A stretch of 64,000 nt of DNA from Paenibacillus phyllosphaerae (lineage in GTDB: Bacteria > Bacillota > Bacilli > Paenibacillales > Paenibacillaceae), in NCBI RefSeq assembly GCF_014192105.1, contig NZ_JACHXK010000002.1, positions 431,380 to 495,379 on the forward strand. Reading direction: 5' to 3'. This document shows positions 9,137-18,346 of the stretch, in pieces. Each line of letters opens with the position of its first letter. The stretch's first letter is position 1. The position numbers and the translations under genes were made by a program. Below the pieces are notes generated by a model. The model saw nothing but the letters and a program-made list of their open reading frames with translations. It had not been told where the DNA came from and did not search any database.

Positions 9137-9721
9137 ATGAATCTTGTTCCTTATGTCGTTGAACAATCCGGCCGCGGAGGAGAACGGAGCTACGATATTT
9201 ATTCCCGGCTGCTAAAAGACCGCGTCATTATGGTCAGTGGCGAGATCGAAGACACGATGGCCAATTCCATCGTTGCTCAGCTCTTGTTTCTGGCTGCCGA
9301 TCAGCCGGAAAAAGACATTCAAATGTACATCAATTCTCCGGGCGGATCCGTGACTGCGGGCTTCTCGATCTATGATACGATGCAGCATATCGCGCCTGAT
9401 GTATCGACGATCTGCACCGGTTTCGCCGCCAGCTTCGGGGCAATCCTGCTTGCAGGCGGAGCAAAAGGGAAACGATTCGCCCTTCCGAACAGCGAGATTA
9501 TGATCCATCAGCCATTAGGCGGCGCGCGTGGGCAGGCGTCCGATATCCAAATTCATGCGAACTGGATCCTGCGAACGCGTCAGAAAATTAACGAGTTACT
9601 AGCGGGTCATACCGGGCAATCGGTAGATCGAATCGAGCGGGATTCCGACCGTGACCGATTCATGGACGCGGAGGAGGCGCAAGCTTACGGGCTTATCGAC
9701 GGTGTTATTCGACGTGCCTGA
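9137..9721 (+). CDS. clpP: ATP-dependent Clp protease proteolytic subunit (ClpP paralogue)
   Basis: Serine peptidase subunit that forms the two-ring barrel and degrades proteins fed by Clp ATPases. The 194 residues keep Ser99 ([12 protein letters not shown]), His124 (IMIHQPLGG) and an Asp near 171-173 (DSDRDRFM). Compared with the usual housekeeping ClpP (GMAASMGAFLL, EIAAKRIL) it differs at the active-site turn (GFAASFG) and in the handle helix ([17 protein letters not shown]). With its place next to a sigma factor this suggests a second, specialised copy; the main clpP is expected elsewhere. RBS GAGGAGG. Family sure, paralogue status inferred. Confidence 0.92.
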   Translation: MNLVPYVVEQSGRGGERSYDIYSRLLKDRVIMVSGEIEDTMANSIVAQLLFLAADQPEKDIQMYINSPGGSVTAGFSIYDTMQHIAPDVSTICTGFAASFGAILLAGGAKGKRFALPNSEIMIHQPLGGARGQASDIQIHANWILRTRQKINELLAGHTGQSVDRIERDSDRDRFMDAEEAQAYGLIDGVIRRA

Positions 9722-9820
9722 ATGCTGTGCGGCTGATCGCGGCTATGCTTCGCTTTCCCACTAAGTCCCAGTATATTTCCTTCCATACGCAGTCGATATA
9801 GACTGTAAGGAGGAATGATC

Positions 9821-11821
9821 ATGGGCAAGCTTGGCAGGAAGTTAAATTCATTGCGAGTAAAAGTAATCGTGCTGCTGCTGATCGTTTCTTTGTTACCGTT
9901 ATTGAGCATAACCGCCATTCAATATAACCGTTCGAGCTCGGCTCTGAACGATAAGACGGTCGATGAATTGCAACAGCGCGCTGAATTGAATGCGATTATT
10001 ATGAATAACTGGGTAACGGCGAAGATTAGTTCGCTACAGACGTTGTTGTCCGAGACGCCGGTCATGAAAGAAGGCCGATATGAGGATATCATGCCGTTGT
10101 TGAAGACCCTCGATGCAAGCGATGCAGAAATCATTAAAGCCTCCTTCATCGATAGCAGCGGATTGCTGCATAATACGCTCGATCAGACCATCGATGCGTC
10201 GAAGTTCGGCAATTTTGTATCGATGAAAGAGAATAAAAAGGTTAATGTGTCGAGTATCAAGAAAGATTCGATTACAGGTAGCGACATCGTCATTCTCGAT
10301 GTACCGGTTCTGAATGACAACCAGCAGTTCGTCGGCCTGATCCAATCGGTTCTCGATCCGAAACTTATTAGCGATGTGGTAGCTCGGATTCAGTTTGAAA
10401 CTTCCGGTTATGGTTTGCTGCTTGATACCGAAGGGACCATTATCGCCTCGAAGAATAAAGATAGTCTGGGAACGAACATTTTTGACACCTATGCGGAAGA
10501 TACGCGCGATGCGGCTAAGCAACTATTTAGTTCGAAGGCAACTTCGCAAGAATCGATCCGGGACGTCAATGGCGTGATGCATGCAATCGCTTATGCGACC
10601 GTGGACAGCGCAGGCTGGCGCTTGCTCGTAAGCGCTCCGGACAGCGAGGTCTATGAAGAGGTTAATGCGCTTCGGCAAAACGCAATGTATCTTATTCTCA
10701 TCTCCGTTATTCTCGTCATAATCATCGCCGTTATCGTCGCCAGAGTGATGATTAAACCGATTCTCGCGCTGTCTGACGTAATGAAGCGTATCGCAACCGG
10801 CGATTTGACGGACCGTATGCAAGAGAAGGGCAACGATGAGATTGGCGAGTTGAGACGCAATGTCAATTACATGCTCGATTCGTTCAGTCATATTCTGAAC
10901 AAGATGAAAAACTCGATCGAAGTGGTAGCCGCTTCGTCTGAGCAATTAACCGCAACGGCTATTGAGTCGTCGGCGACAGCCGAGCATGTAACGGGCGCGG
11001 TCGAGAAAGTCGTCAATGGTGCCAAGGCGCAGCACGAGGCTGCCGGGCAAACGTCCACTGCGACGGAAGAGATGGCGCAAGGCGTCACGCGCATCGCACA
11101 TTCCTCGTCGGATGTCGCGGAGTCTGCGCAAGGCGTTACGATTGAGGTACAGCGCGGTCGCGACGGGGTGCAGCAGGCGATCAGCCAAATCCAGGCGGCC
11201 AGTCATTCGGTGGAGGCTTCGGCACAAACCGTCAGCACGCTGCAACAGAAATCGATGCTCATTAAGCAAATTGTGGGCGTTATCTCGGAGATCTCGTCGC
11301 AGACGAATATGCTGGCGCTCAATGCTTCCATCGAAGCGGCGCGTGCGGGCGAACATGGCCGCGGGTTTGCGGTAGTTGCCGGGGAGGTGAAGAAACTCGC
11401 CGATCAAACGAGTCGTTCCGCCGTCGAGATCGAGAGCATCATCAAGGATATGCTGGAGGCGGTCTCTTCTGCGGACCAGACGATGCATGTCGGGCTCTCG
11501 GAAGTCTCGCAAGGCGAGCAGCTTGTGCTGCAGGTTGGCCAGACGTTTGACAAAATTCTGTCCGAGGTTCAAGCGGTTAACGAACAGATTCAAGAGGTAT
11601 CCGCCGCAGCGCAGCAAATTTCGGCCGGAACCGAAGAAGTTGCCGCTTCCGCGCATGATGTGTACACGATCGCGCAAGATACGTCGGGGCAGCTGCAAAC
11701 GGTCAGCAAACGGATGGAGGATCAGCTGCAGTCGATGAAGGAGATTAACGGTTCATCGGAGGCGCTGAGCAGGATGGCGATTGAGCTTCAGGAAGCAGCT
11801 TCCAAGTTCATCGTGAAATAA
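9821..11821 (+). CDS. Methyl-accepting chemotaxis protein
   Basis: Transmembrane chemoreceptor of 666 residues. Membrane segments lie at about 13-32 and 285-308, and between them is an extracellular dCache-like ligand domain. A HAMP domain follows ([20 protein letters not shown]), then the coiled-coil signalling domain with the hairpin tip [20 protein letters not shown]. The ATG at 9821 is chosen because AAGGAGG ends 7 bases before it; the ATG at 9815 is only one base away from that site. The ligand cannot be read from sequence. Single gene, followed by a terminator. Confidence 0.93.
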   Translation: MGKLGRKLNSLRVKVIVLLLIVSLLPLLSITAIQYNRSSSALNDKTVDELQQRAELNAIIMNNWVTAKISSLQTLLSETPVMKEGRYEDIMPLLKTLDASDAEIIKASFIDSSGLLHNTLDQTIDASKFGNFVSMKENKKVNVSSIKKDSITGSDIVILDVPVLNDNQQFVGLIQSVLDPKLISDVVARIQFETSGYGLLLDTEGTIIASKNKDSLGTNIFDTYAEDTRDAAKQLFSSKATSQESIRDVNGVMHAIAYATVDSAGWRLLVSAPDSEVYEEVNALRQNAMYLILISVILVIIIAVIVARVMIKPILALSDVMKRIATGDLTDRMQEKGNDEIGELRRNVNYMLDSFSHILNKMKNSIEVVAASSEQLTATAIESSATAEHVTGAVEKVVNGAKAQHEAAGQTSTATEEMAQGVTRIAHSSSDVAESAQGVTIEVQRGRDGVQQAISQIQAASHSVEASAQTVSTLQQKSMLIKQIVGVISEISSQTNMLALNASIEAARAGEHGRGFAVVAGEVKKLADQTSRSAVEIESIIKDMLEAVSSADQTMHVGLSEVSQGEQLVLQVGQTFDKILSEVQAVNEQIQEVSAAAQQISAGTEEVAASAHDVYTIAQDTSGQLQTVSKRMEDQLQSMKEINGSSEALSRMAIELQEAASKFIVK

Positions 11822-11844
11822 CGGATGCGCTAGCCGCAAAAAAT

Positions 11845-11880
11845 AAGCCATGTCGGCCTTCTTAAGGCAGACATGGCTTT
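11845..11880. terminator. Bidirectional terminator between the chemoreceptor and DUF2627 genes
   Basis: AAGCCATGTC pairs with GACATGGCTT, with an inner GCCTT/AAGGC stem; A tract before and T tract after. It can serve both convergent genes. Confidence 0.85.
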
Positions 11881-11887
11881 GCTGTGT

Positions 11888-12184
11888 TTATTGGGCGCCG
11901 GGACGCGGCGGCCGAGGACGCTTCTGGCGGAACCGTGGAGCGACGTAATTGCGTTTGCGGTCACGGAAGAAGGTCCATCCCCCGATGAAACCAACCCCCA
12001 CGCCGAACAGCAGGAAGCCCGCTATAAAGCGGCCGATTTCAAAACGTTGAACGACATCTTCATTGCCGAATGAGGAGAAGTAATGGAATACGGCATCTTT
12101 CATAAGCAGAAAGCCGTAAGTGGCGCCTATTCCTGGAATAACGAGCAGCAGTATAGCAATAAAACGTGCGACGACCGGTTTCAT
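11888..12184 (-). CDS. yqzF: DUF2627 family membrane protein (YqzF-like)
   Basis: Small membrane protein of 98 residues with two predicted membrane helices (about 6-25 and 48-67), a short charged turn (FFRDRKRN) and a Pro/Arg-rich tail (RQKRPRPPRPGAQ). It matches the DUF2627/YqzF family by its MKPVVARFIAILLLVIPG start and IGRFIAGFLLFGVGVGFIGGW segment. The ATG at 12184 follows AGGAGGATC; the longer open frame is not supported. In Bacillus yqzF also lies beside the bkd operon. Its function is not known. Confidence 0.85.
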   Translation of the reverse strand: MKPVVARFIAILLLVIPGIGATYGFLLMKDAVFHYFSSFGNEDVVQRFEIGRFIAGFLLFGVGVGFIGGWTFFRDRKRNYVAPRFRQKRPRPPRPGAQ

Positions 12185-12285
12185 ATACGTGTAGATCCTC
12201 CTGTTAGTACCAAGCATAACGGTAAGATACGCTCCTATCATACCGTTTTCAGCCAGACCTGTCTATTTGCAATCCGAACTGATGT

Positions 12286-12314
12286 TTTTCATGACGTAGA
12301 AAAAAAGGTACAAT
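12286..12314 (+). promoter_or_regulatory. Candidate sigma-A promoter of lpdV
   Basis: TTTTCA, 17 bases, TACAAT, with the start codon 47 bases on. No convincing -24/-12 (sigma-54) element was found here, unlike the Bacillus subtilis bkd promoter. Confidence 0.45.
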
Positions 12315-12360
12315 AGGAAGCGGGAAGGTAAAATCGGCGGTAAGGAGCGAAAGGTCATTT

Positions 12361-13788
12361 ATGACGATTCAATGTGATATTGCTGTCCTGGGAGGCGGCA
12401 TTGCAGGATATACAGCTGCGATTCGCGCAGCGCAGCATGGCAAGCAGGTAGTCTTGATCGAGAAGGAGAAGCTGGGCGGTACATGTCTGCACAAAGGGTG
12501 TATCCCGAGCAAGTCTCTTTTGCGCAGCGCCGAGATCTACGCAACGGTGAAGAAAGCAGGCAGCTATGGCATTAAAGTAGCTGAAGGGGCGATTGAGCTC
12601 GACTTTGAGGGCGTGCAACAGCGCAAGGAGCAGACGGTCGACCAGCTGTATCGGGGACTTCAGCACCTAATGAAGAAGAACGGCATTACCGTCATCAACG
12701 GCAGCGGCCGTGTCATCGGCCCGTCGATCTTCTCGCCGAAGAGCGGCAGCGTGGCGGTAGAGCTCGCCGATGGCGAGATGGAGACCGTCGTTTCGAAGAA
12801 CCTCATTATTGCGACGGGTTCCAGACCCCGCCGGCTGAATGGTCTTCCTGCGGATGGCGTACATATTATGACGAGCGACGATGCGCTGCGAATGGAGCAG
12901 CTGCCCGCATCCATTCTTATTGTGGGAGGCGGAGTTATTGGCGTGGAGTGGGCTTCCTTGCTGTCTGATTTCGGCGTCCAAGTTACGATCGTCGAGACGG
13001 CGCCGCGTCTGCTCGCGGGCGAGGACCCTGAGGTCTCGGCAGAACTGACGAAGCAGCTGAAGCGCAGATCGGTTCAAGTCCATACTGGCGTCCAGCTGAA
13101 GCTCGAAAGCTACAAGCAGGCTAACGGGGAGATTTCGCTTGAAGCAGAGACAGCGAACGGTTCGGTTACGCTGCGTGCAGAACGAATGCTCGTATCGGTT
13201 GGCAGACAGGCGAACGCAGAGTCGATCGGGCTGGAGAATACCGACGTACAGGTGAAAGACGGCTTTATCCGCGTGAATGGCTACTACCAGACGACAGAGC
13301 CTCACATCTATGCGGTAGGCGACGTCAATGGCGGCTTGCAATTGGCCCATGCAGCGGCGCATGAAGCGCTATTGGCGGTTGATCACATCTTAGGCGGCAA
13401 GGAGCAAGCCGGCGACAGCAGTCTAGTGCCGCGCTGCATTTATTCAAGACCGGAGATCGCTTCGGTGGGAATCACGGAAGACGAAGCGAAGAGACGCGGC
13501 CGTCAGGTGAAGGTGGGCAAGATTCCATTCCAAGCCATCGGCAAAGCATTGGTGCTCGGGGATACGGACGGGTTCGCCAAAGTGATCGCGGATGCCGAGA
13601 CGAATGACATTCTTGGCGTTCATCTGATCGGCGCGCACGCAACGGATCTCATCTCCGAAGCGTCGATCGCGATGCTGCTCGATGCCACGCCTTGGGAGGT
13701 CGGGGAAGTCATTCACCCGCATCCGACACTGTCCGAGATTATGGGCGAGGCGATGCTGGCTGTAGACGGGAAAGCCATCGCGTTCTAA
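12361..13788 (+). CDS. lpdV: Dihydrolipoyl dehydrogenase (E3) of the branched-chain keto-acid dehydrogenase
   Basis: FAD flavoprotein that reoxidises the dihydrolipoyl arm of the E2 subunit with NAD. The 475 residues have GGGIAGYTAA at the FAD site, the redox disulfide Cys42/Cys47 (GGTCLHKGC), the NAD-site GGGVIGVEWASLL, YAVGDVNGG, and the carboxy-terminal active-site HPHPTLSE. The context (bkdAA, bkdAB and bkdB next) assigns it to the branched-chain complex and not to pyruvate dehydrogenase. Unlike Bacillus, the ptb, bcd and buk genes do not precede it. Confidence 0.93.
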   Translation: MTIQCDIAVLGGGIAGYTAAIRAAQHGKQVVLIEKEKLGGTCLHKGCIPSKSLLRSAEIYATVKKAGSYGIKVAEGAIELDFEGVQQRKEQTVDQLYRGLQHLMKKNGITVINGSGRVIGPSIFSPKSGSVAVELADGEMETVVSKNLIIATGSRPRRLNGLPADGVHIMTSDDALRMEQLPASILIVGGGVIGVEWASLLSDFGVQVTIVETAPRLLAGEDPEVSAELTKQLKRRSVQVHTGVQLKLESYKQANGEISLEAETANGSVTLRAERMLVSVGRQANAESIGLENTDVQVKDGFIRVNGYYQTTEPHIYAVGDVNGGLQLAHAAAHEALLAVDHILGGKEQAGDSSLVPRCIYSRPEIASVGITEDEAKRRGRQVKVGKIPFQAIGKALVLGDTDGFAKVIADAETNDILGVHLIGAHATDLISEASIAMLLDATPWEVGEVIHPHPTLSEIMGEAMLAVDGKAIAF

Positions 13789-13819
13789 CGAATGGGACAA
13801 GCCAATCGTTGCGGGTACG

Positions 13820-13848
13820 TTTCCTTTTTTGCTGCATTCAGGTATAAT
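13820..13848 (+). promoter_or_regulatory. Candidate promoter of bkdAA-bkdAB-bkdB
   Basis: TTTCCT, 17 bases, perfect TATAAT, in the 114-base gap after lpdV. The -35 is weak. It would let E1 and E2 be expressed apart from E3. Confidence 0.45.
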
Positions 13849-13902
13849 GAAAGCAAGTATTAGTACCAGGTTTTAAGAGTAGCTAAAAGGAGGGGTACCC
13901 TC

Positions 13903-14934
13903 ATGACACAGAATGGGTCCACCCAGCAAACGTTAAGACATGTAGAGCTCGGACTAACTGATGACCAAGCCATTGATATGTATGTCAAAATGCTAACCGC
14001 ACGCCGCTTCGACGAACGGAATCTGCTTCTTCAACGGGCCGGCAAAATTAACTTCCACGTCTCGGGAATCGGCCAGGAGGCCGCCCAAGTCGCAGCTGCT
14101 TTCGCGCTTGACCGGGAGCAGGATTATTTCCTGCCGTATTACCGCGATTATGCCTTCGTGCTGTCCGTCGGGATGACGGTCCGCGAGCTGATGCTATCGG
14201 TATTCGCTAAGGCGGAGGACCCGAACAGCGGCGGCCGTCAGATGCCAGGCCACTTCGGCTCCAAGCGACTGCGTATCGTGACCGGATCGAGTCCGGTGAC
14301 GACGCAAGTTCCGCATGCCGTCGGCATCGCGCTGGCAGCTAAGATGAAGAACAAGCCATTCGTCTCTTTCGTCACGTTCGGGGAAGGATCGAGCAATCAA
14401 GGCGACTTCCATGAAGGCTGTAACTTCGCAGGGGTACATAAGCTCCCGGTTATATTCATGTGCGAGAACAATCGTTACGCGATTTCGACGCCGCTGCACA
14501 AGTCCATCTCGGGTAATGTCTACGAACGTGCCATTGGCTACGGCTTCCCGGGCGTCCGAGTGGACGGCAATGACGTGCTCGAGGTGTACCGCGTCATGAA
14601 GGAAGCTCGTGCGCGTGCCGTTGCCGGCGAAGGACCGACGCTGATCGAGGCGATGATGTATCGCGTGTCGCCGCATTCGACATCGGATAACGATCTTGCG
14701 TATCGGACGAAGGAAGAGGTCGACGAGCATCGCGCGAAGGATGGCATGATTGCATACAAGCAGTATTTGACCGAAGCCGGTCTCTGGAATGACGAGAAGG
14801 ATGCCGAACTCGAGAAGACGATTCGTGCGGTTATCGACGATGCAACGGAATACGGAGATAAGGCGCCGTTCCCTCCGGCTGACGACATTCTGCGCCATGT
14901 TTATGCAGGCGATGATCGTGAAGGAGGCAACTGA
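13903..14934 (+). CDS. bkdAA: 2-oxoisovalerate dehydrogenase E1 alpha subunit
   Basis: Thiamine-diphosphate subunit that decarboxylates branched-chain 2-oxo acids from Val, Leu and Ile, giving acyl-CoA primers for iso and anteiso fatty acids. The 343 residues show RRFDERNLLLQRAGKI, GSSPVTTQVPHAVG and the ThDP motif beginning GEGSSNQGDFHEGCNF and ending at NN (MCENNRYAIST), plus the phosphorylation-loop region YRVSPHSTSDN. ATG follows AGGAGGGG. Its stop is 2 bases before bkdAB, so the two subunits are translated together. Confidence 0.95.
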   Translation: MTQNGSTQQTLRHVELGLTDDQAIDMYVKMLTARRFDERNLLLQRAGKINFHVSGIGQEAAQVAAAFALDREQDYFLPYYRDYAFVLSVGMTVRELMLSVFAKAEDPNSGGRQMPGHFGSKRLRIVTGSSPVTTQVPHAVGIALAAKMKNKPFVSFVTFGEGSSNQGDFHEGCNFAGVHKLPVIFMCENNRYAISTPLHKSISGNVYERAIGYGFPGVRVDGNDVLEVYRVMKEARARAVAGEGPTLIEAMMYRVSPHSTSDNDLAYRTKEEVDEHRAKDGMIAYKQYLTEAGLWNDEKDAELEKTIRAVIDDATEYGDKAPFPPADDILRHVYAGDDREGGN

Positions 14935-14936
14935 CG

Positions 14937-15920
14937 ATGGCGATAATGGAATATATTGATGCCATTCGATTGGCGATGAAAGAAGAGATGGAGCGGGACG
15001 AGGACGTATTCGTTCTTGGCGAGGACGTTGGGGTTAAGGGCGGCGTGTTCACGACGACCAAAGGCCTTCAGCAGCAATTCGGCGAGATGCGCGTGCTCGA
15101 TACGCCGCTCGCGGAGTCGGTGATCGCGGGCGCCGCGATTGGTGCGGCGATGTATGGGATGAAGCCGATCGCTGAGATGCAGTATTCGGACTTCATGTTC
15201 CCGGCCACGAACCAGATCATCAGCGAAGCGGCCAAGATTCGTTACCGTTCCAATAACGACTGGTCCTGTCCGCTCGTTATCCGTGCACCGATCGGTGGCG
15301 GCATCTTCGGCGGATTGTACCACTCGCAGTGTCCGGAATCGGTGTTCTTCGGGACACCGGGACTTAAGATCGTCGCGCCGTTCACCGCTTACGATGCCAA
15401 GGGGCTGCTCAAAGCCGCGGTGCGCGATCCGGATCCAGTGCTTTATTTCGAGAATAAGAAGTGCTATAAGCTGGTTACCGGCGACGTGCCGGAGACTGAC
15501 TACGTGGTGCCGATCGGTAAGGCGAATGTGCTGCGCGAAGGCGACGATATTACGGTAATCAGCTACAGCCTGCCACTGCATTTTGCGCTGGAAGCCGCGG
15601 AAGAACTGGCCCAAGAAGGCATCTCCGCCCATATTCTCGACTTGCGTACGCTGCAGCCGCTCGACAAGGAAGGTATTCTTGAAGCAGCCCGCAAGACAGG
15701 TAAAGTTCTCATCATTCATGAAGATAATAAGTTCGGCGGCATTGGCGGCGAAGTCTCCGCGATTCTGGCCGAAGAGATGCTCTATGAGCTGGATGCGCCG
15801 ATTATGCGGCTGTGCGGTCCGGATGTGCCGGCGATGCCGATCAATCCGCCGGGCGAGAAATTTTTTATGCTGAATAAAGAGAAGGTCAAGGAAGCAATGC
15901 GGCACTTGGCGCTCTACTAA
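14937..15920 (+). CDS. bkdAB: 2-oxoisovalerate dehydrogenase E1 beta subunit
   Basis: Partner of BkdAA in the alpha2-beta2 E1 enzyme, forming the second half of the thiamine-diphosphate site. The 327 residues carry the beta-subunit landmarks VFVLGEDVGVKGGVFTTTKG, DTPLAESVIAGAAIGAAMYG, QYSDFMFPATNQI, HSQCPESVF and the transketolase carboxy-terminal domain (VSAILAEEM, RLCGPDVPAMP). The ribosome site GAAGGAGG lies in the end of bkdAA. A 200-base gap with a strong hairpin follows before bkdB. Confidence 0.95.
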   Translation: MAIMEYIDAIRLAMKEEMERDEDVFVLGEDVGVKGGVFTTTKGLQQQFGEMRVLDTPLAESVIAGAAIGAAMYGMKPIAEMQYSDFMFPATNQIISEAAKIRYRSNNDWSCPLVIRAPIGGGIFGGLYHSQCPESVFFGTPGLKIVAPFTAYDAKGLLKAAVRDPDPVLYFENKKCYKLVTGDVPETDYVVPIGKANVLREGDDITVISYSLPLHFALEAAEELAQEGISAHILDLRTLQPLDKEGILEAARKTGKVLIIHEDNKFGGIGGEVSAILAEEMLYELDAPIMRLCGPDVPAMPINPPGEKFFMLNKEKVKEAMRHLALY

Positions 15921-15986
15921 TTAACGGTATGGGATGCAACTACCTGCTATTGAAGCAGGCGAGGCAGTCCATTAGTGCTTAAGGCA

Positions 15987-16014
15987 AGTGCAGGGCAGAT
16001 TATTGTCCTGCACT
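15987..16014. other. Hairpin in the bkdAB-bkdB gap
   Basis: AGTGCAGG (15987-15994) pairs perfectly with CCTGCACT (16007-16014), and three further pairs inside make an 11-bp stem. No T tract follows, so it is not an ordinary terminator. The whole 15921-16120 gap has no gene. Confidence 0.55.
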
Positions 16015-16120
16015 ATTGCACGTAGTATTGATGATTGACTTGAGCAGTCGCTAGGCTGGTCATCATTCATCAGAGAATCCATTTTACGTTCAGGATGTAG
16101 AATGTTCGGGAGTTGATACG

Positions 16121-17461
16121 ATGAAGACGATTACGGAAGTCGTCATGCCGCAGCTGGCCGAATCGCTGGTCTCGGCGACGATTGATAAATGGTTGAAGGC
16201 CCCTGGCGATCAGATCGATATGTATGAGCCGATCGCGGAGCTCATTACCGATAAAGTGACGGCTGAGCTGCCTTCGACATTGAAGGGAACGTTGGTCAAG
16301 ATATTGGCAGGGGCAGGAGAGACGGTAGCGGTAGGCGCGCCGATCTGCCTTATTGAAGTGGAGGATAGCTCGGCAGGCGGCCAAGGTCCGAGCACGGAGT
16401 TCCATGCAGGTCAACCTTCGGCCCAGCCGCAAAGTCAGGTTGCCTCATCCGGCGATCAGTCGATGCGTCACCGCTATTCGCCGGCCGTGCAGCAGCTAGC
16501 GGCCGAGCACAACATCACGCTGTCGCTTGTACCAGGTACAGGGCTTGGCGGACGGATTACGCGCAAGGACGTGCTGGCCTATATCGCGGCAGGGGGCAAG
16601 AACGAACAGGCTGCACCGGCAGTTGCCAAGGCGCAGGTACAGCCTAGCCCGGTACAACCGCTTAATATGGATCCGCAAGTAGCCGTCCGTACGACGGGCC
16701 TTCACTTGTCGGAGACGCCGCGGATACCGCAAGTTGAAGTGGAAGGCCAAGCGATCCCTGGCCGCGGCGAGACGTTCATTGACGTTACTCCGATCCGGAA
16801 TACCATTGCGCAGAAGATGCGCCAGAGCGTTACCGAGATTCCGCACGGCTGGATGATGATCGAGGTTGACGTCACGAACTTGGTTGTACTGCGCAACAAG
16901 CTCAAAGACGAGTTCATGAAGCGTGAAGGCGTCAATTTGACATATCTGGCCTTCTTCATTAAAGCGGTCGTGAACGCCATCAAGGAATACCCGATTATCA
17001 ATTCCGTCTGGGCGGTCGACAAAATTATCGTGAAACGGGATATTAACATCTCGCTGTCCGTCGGTACCGAGGACTCGGTCATTACGCCCGTCATCAAGAA
17101 CGCCGACCAGAAAAATATTGCCGGCCTCGCCCGCGAGATCGACGTATTGGCGAAGAAAACGCGCGACGGCAAGCTGAAGCTCGATGACGTGCAGGGCGGT
17201 ACCTTTACCGTCAATAATACCGGTTCCTTCGGTTCCATTCTGACGCAGCCGATCATTAACTATCCGCAAGCCGCCATTATTACTTTCGAATCGATCGTGA
17301 AACGTCCGGTCGTCATCAACGACATGTTGGCCGTCCGCTCCATGGCGAATGTCTGTCTGTCGCTCGATCATCGCATTCTGGACGGCGTCATTTGCGGCCG
17401 GTTCCTGCAGCGCGTGAAGGATACGCTGGAGAATTTCGATGCCGAGACGAAATTGTATTGA
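16121..17461 (+). CDS. bkdB: Branched-chain keto-acid dehydrogenase E2 (dihydrolipoyl acyltransferase)
   Basis: Core acyltransferase that takes the acyl group on its lipoyl arm and passes it to CoA. Residues 1-78 are the lipoyl domain with the lipoylated lysine at 45 (ITDKVTAEL). A Ser/Gln/Gly-rich linker follows, then the E1/E3-binding domain at about 112-152 (RYSPAVQQLAAEHNITL ... GRITRKDVLAYI), a second linker, and the catalytic domain from about 220 with His417 and Asp421 (LDHRILDG). The lipoyl lysine links this gene to lipB just downstream. Confidence 0.95.
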   Translation: MKTITEVVMPQLAESLVSATIDKWLKAPGDQIDMYEPIAELITDKVTAELPSTLKGTLVKILAGAGETVAVGAPICLIEVEDSSAGGQGPSTEFHAGQPSAQPQSQVASSGDQSMRHRYSPAVQQLAAEHNITLSLVPGTGLGGRITRKDVLAYIAAGGKNEQAAPAVAKAQVQPSPVQPLNMDPQVAVRTTGLHLSETPRIPQVEVEGQAIPGRGETFIDVTPIRNTIAQKMRQSVTEIPHGWMMIEVDVTNLVVLRNKLKDEFMKREGVNLTYLAFFIKAVVNAIKEYPIINSVWAVDKIIVKRDINISLSVGTEDSVITPVIKNADQKNIAGLAREIDVLAKKTRDGKLKLDDVQGGTFTVNNTGSFGSILTQPIINYPQAAIITFESIVKRPVVINDMLAVRSMANVCLSLDHRILDGVICGRFLQRVKDTLENFDAETKLY

Positions 17462-17478
17462 AACGAGGCGATCAGCCC

Positions 17479-18201
17479 ATGACGACAAATAACGCCTTGA
17501 AGCTCGATGTTAGCTATACGCCGATGATCGGCTATGCGGAGGCATGGGAGCTTCAGAAATCCATAGTAAAAGAAATCGATACGCAGGAGCGGCATGAATC
17601 GCTGCTCCTGCTGCAGCATCCGCCTACGTATACGATCGGATCCCAGCGTCACCCGGAGCATTTGCTTTACTCCAAGGAGCAGCTGCAAGAGCTGGGCATC
17701 GAACTATTCGAGATTGACCGGGGCGGGGATATTACGTATCATGGACCTGGACAGCTGGTCGGTTACCCGCTTATTTATTTGGATGCGGTAGGGCTTGATT
17801 TGCATGGCTTCTTGCGGCAGCTGGAGCAGGTGATTATCGATTGGTTGGCGGATTACGGCATCGTCGGCGGAAGAAAACCGGAGTATACCGGCGTATGGGT
17901 CGGCGATGCGAAGATTGCTGCTATCGGCGTCAAATTCAATAAGTGCCGCACCCGCCGCGGCTTCGTCACGAGCCACGGCTTTGCCTTGAATCTTAAGGCG
18001 GGCATCGGCAATGAAGGATTTAAGGGGATCATTCCGTGTGGCATATCCGAATATCAAGTGACATCGTTTGAAGATTTGACCGGCAAACCGATGACTGTCG
18101 AGCAAGCGGCCAGCGAGATCATCCCGCATTTCTGCCGTCTATTCGGATTTACGCCCTCTGGTTCAGTTGCGTTATTCGAACATCCAGCCGATGCTGAATA
18201 A
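17479..18201 (+). CDS. lipB: Octanoyl-[acyl carrier protein]:protein N-octanoyltransferase LipB
   Basis: Transfers octanoate from acyl carrier protein to lipoyl domains, the first step of lipoate synthesis. The 240 residues have QHPPTYTIGSQRHPEHLL, RGGDITYHGPGQLVGYPLIY, the catalytic lysine Lys145 (DAKIAAIGVK) and the catalytic cysteine Cys187 (IIPCGIS), which mark LipB rather than LipM. The ATG at 17479 is 17 bases after bkdB; ribosome site CGAGGCGA is weak, so translation may be coupled to bkdB. Likely made with the complex whose E2 it modifies. Confidence 0.94.
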   Translation: MTTNNALKLDVSYTPMIGYAEAWELQKSIVKEIDTQERHESLLLLQHPPTYTIGSQRHPEHLLYSKEQLQELGIELFEIDRGGDITYHGPGQLVGYPLIYLDAVGLDLHGFLRQLEQVIIDWLADYGIVGGRKPEYTGVWVGDAKIAAIGVKFNKCRTRRGFVTSHGFALNLKAGIGNEGFKGIIPCGISEYQVTSFEDLTGKPMTVEQAASEIIPHFCRLFGFTPSGSVALFEHPADAE

Positions 18202-18270
18202 CAAAGTGGACAGCAGGATCGAGACGATCAGAAACCAGACGAAGATTTTGACGAAACGGTTGGGACGCAT
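18172..18270 (-). CDS. prli42: Prli42-like membrane miniprotein (32 aa)
   Basis: A short gene on the minus strand that overlaps the last 30 bases of lipB. It starts with ATG 8 bases after AAGGAGC. The 32 residues open with MRPNRFVKIFVWFLI, have one membrane helix ending LLSTLLFSIGW, and close with MFE. The polar basic start followed by one helix with LLSTLL matches the Prli42 family, a conserved Firmicutes miniprotein that in Listeria holds the stressosome at the membrane. Whether this organism has a stressosome cannot be told here. Identified by hand translation. Confidence 0.75.
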   Translation of the reverse strand: MRPNRFVKIFVWFLIVSILLSTLLFSIGWMFE

Positions 18271-18346
18271 TGTTACGGGCTCCTTTCAGCAAACCTAGAC
18301 TTGTACATATGTATTGTAAACGATTGAGACGGATGGAGGAAAGCCA

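Noticed and set aside
12242-12360. Sigma-54 (-24/-12) promoter for the bkd genes
   Set aside because: TTTGCA is present, but no TGGCAC-type element lies at the right distance before it.
14901-15905. Open frame antisense to bkdAB
   Set aside because: Shadow frame; bkdAB is complete and typical.
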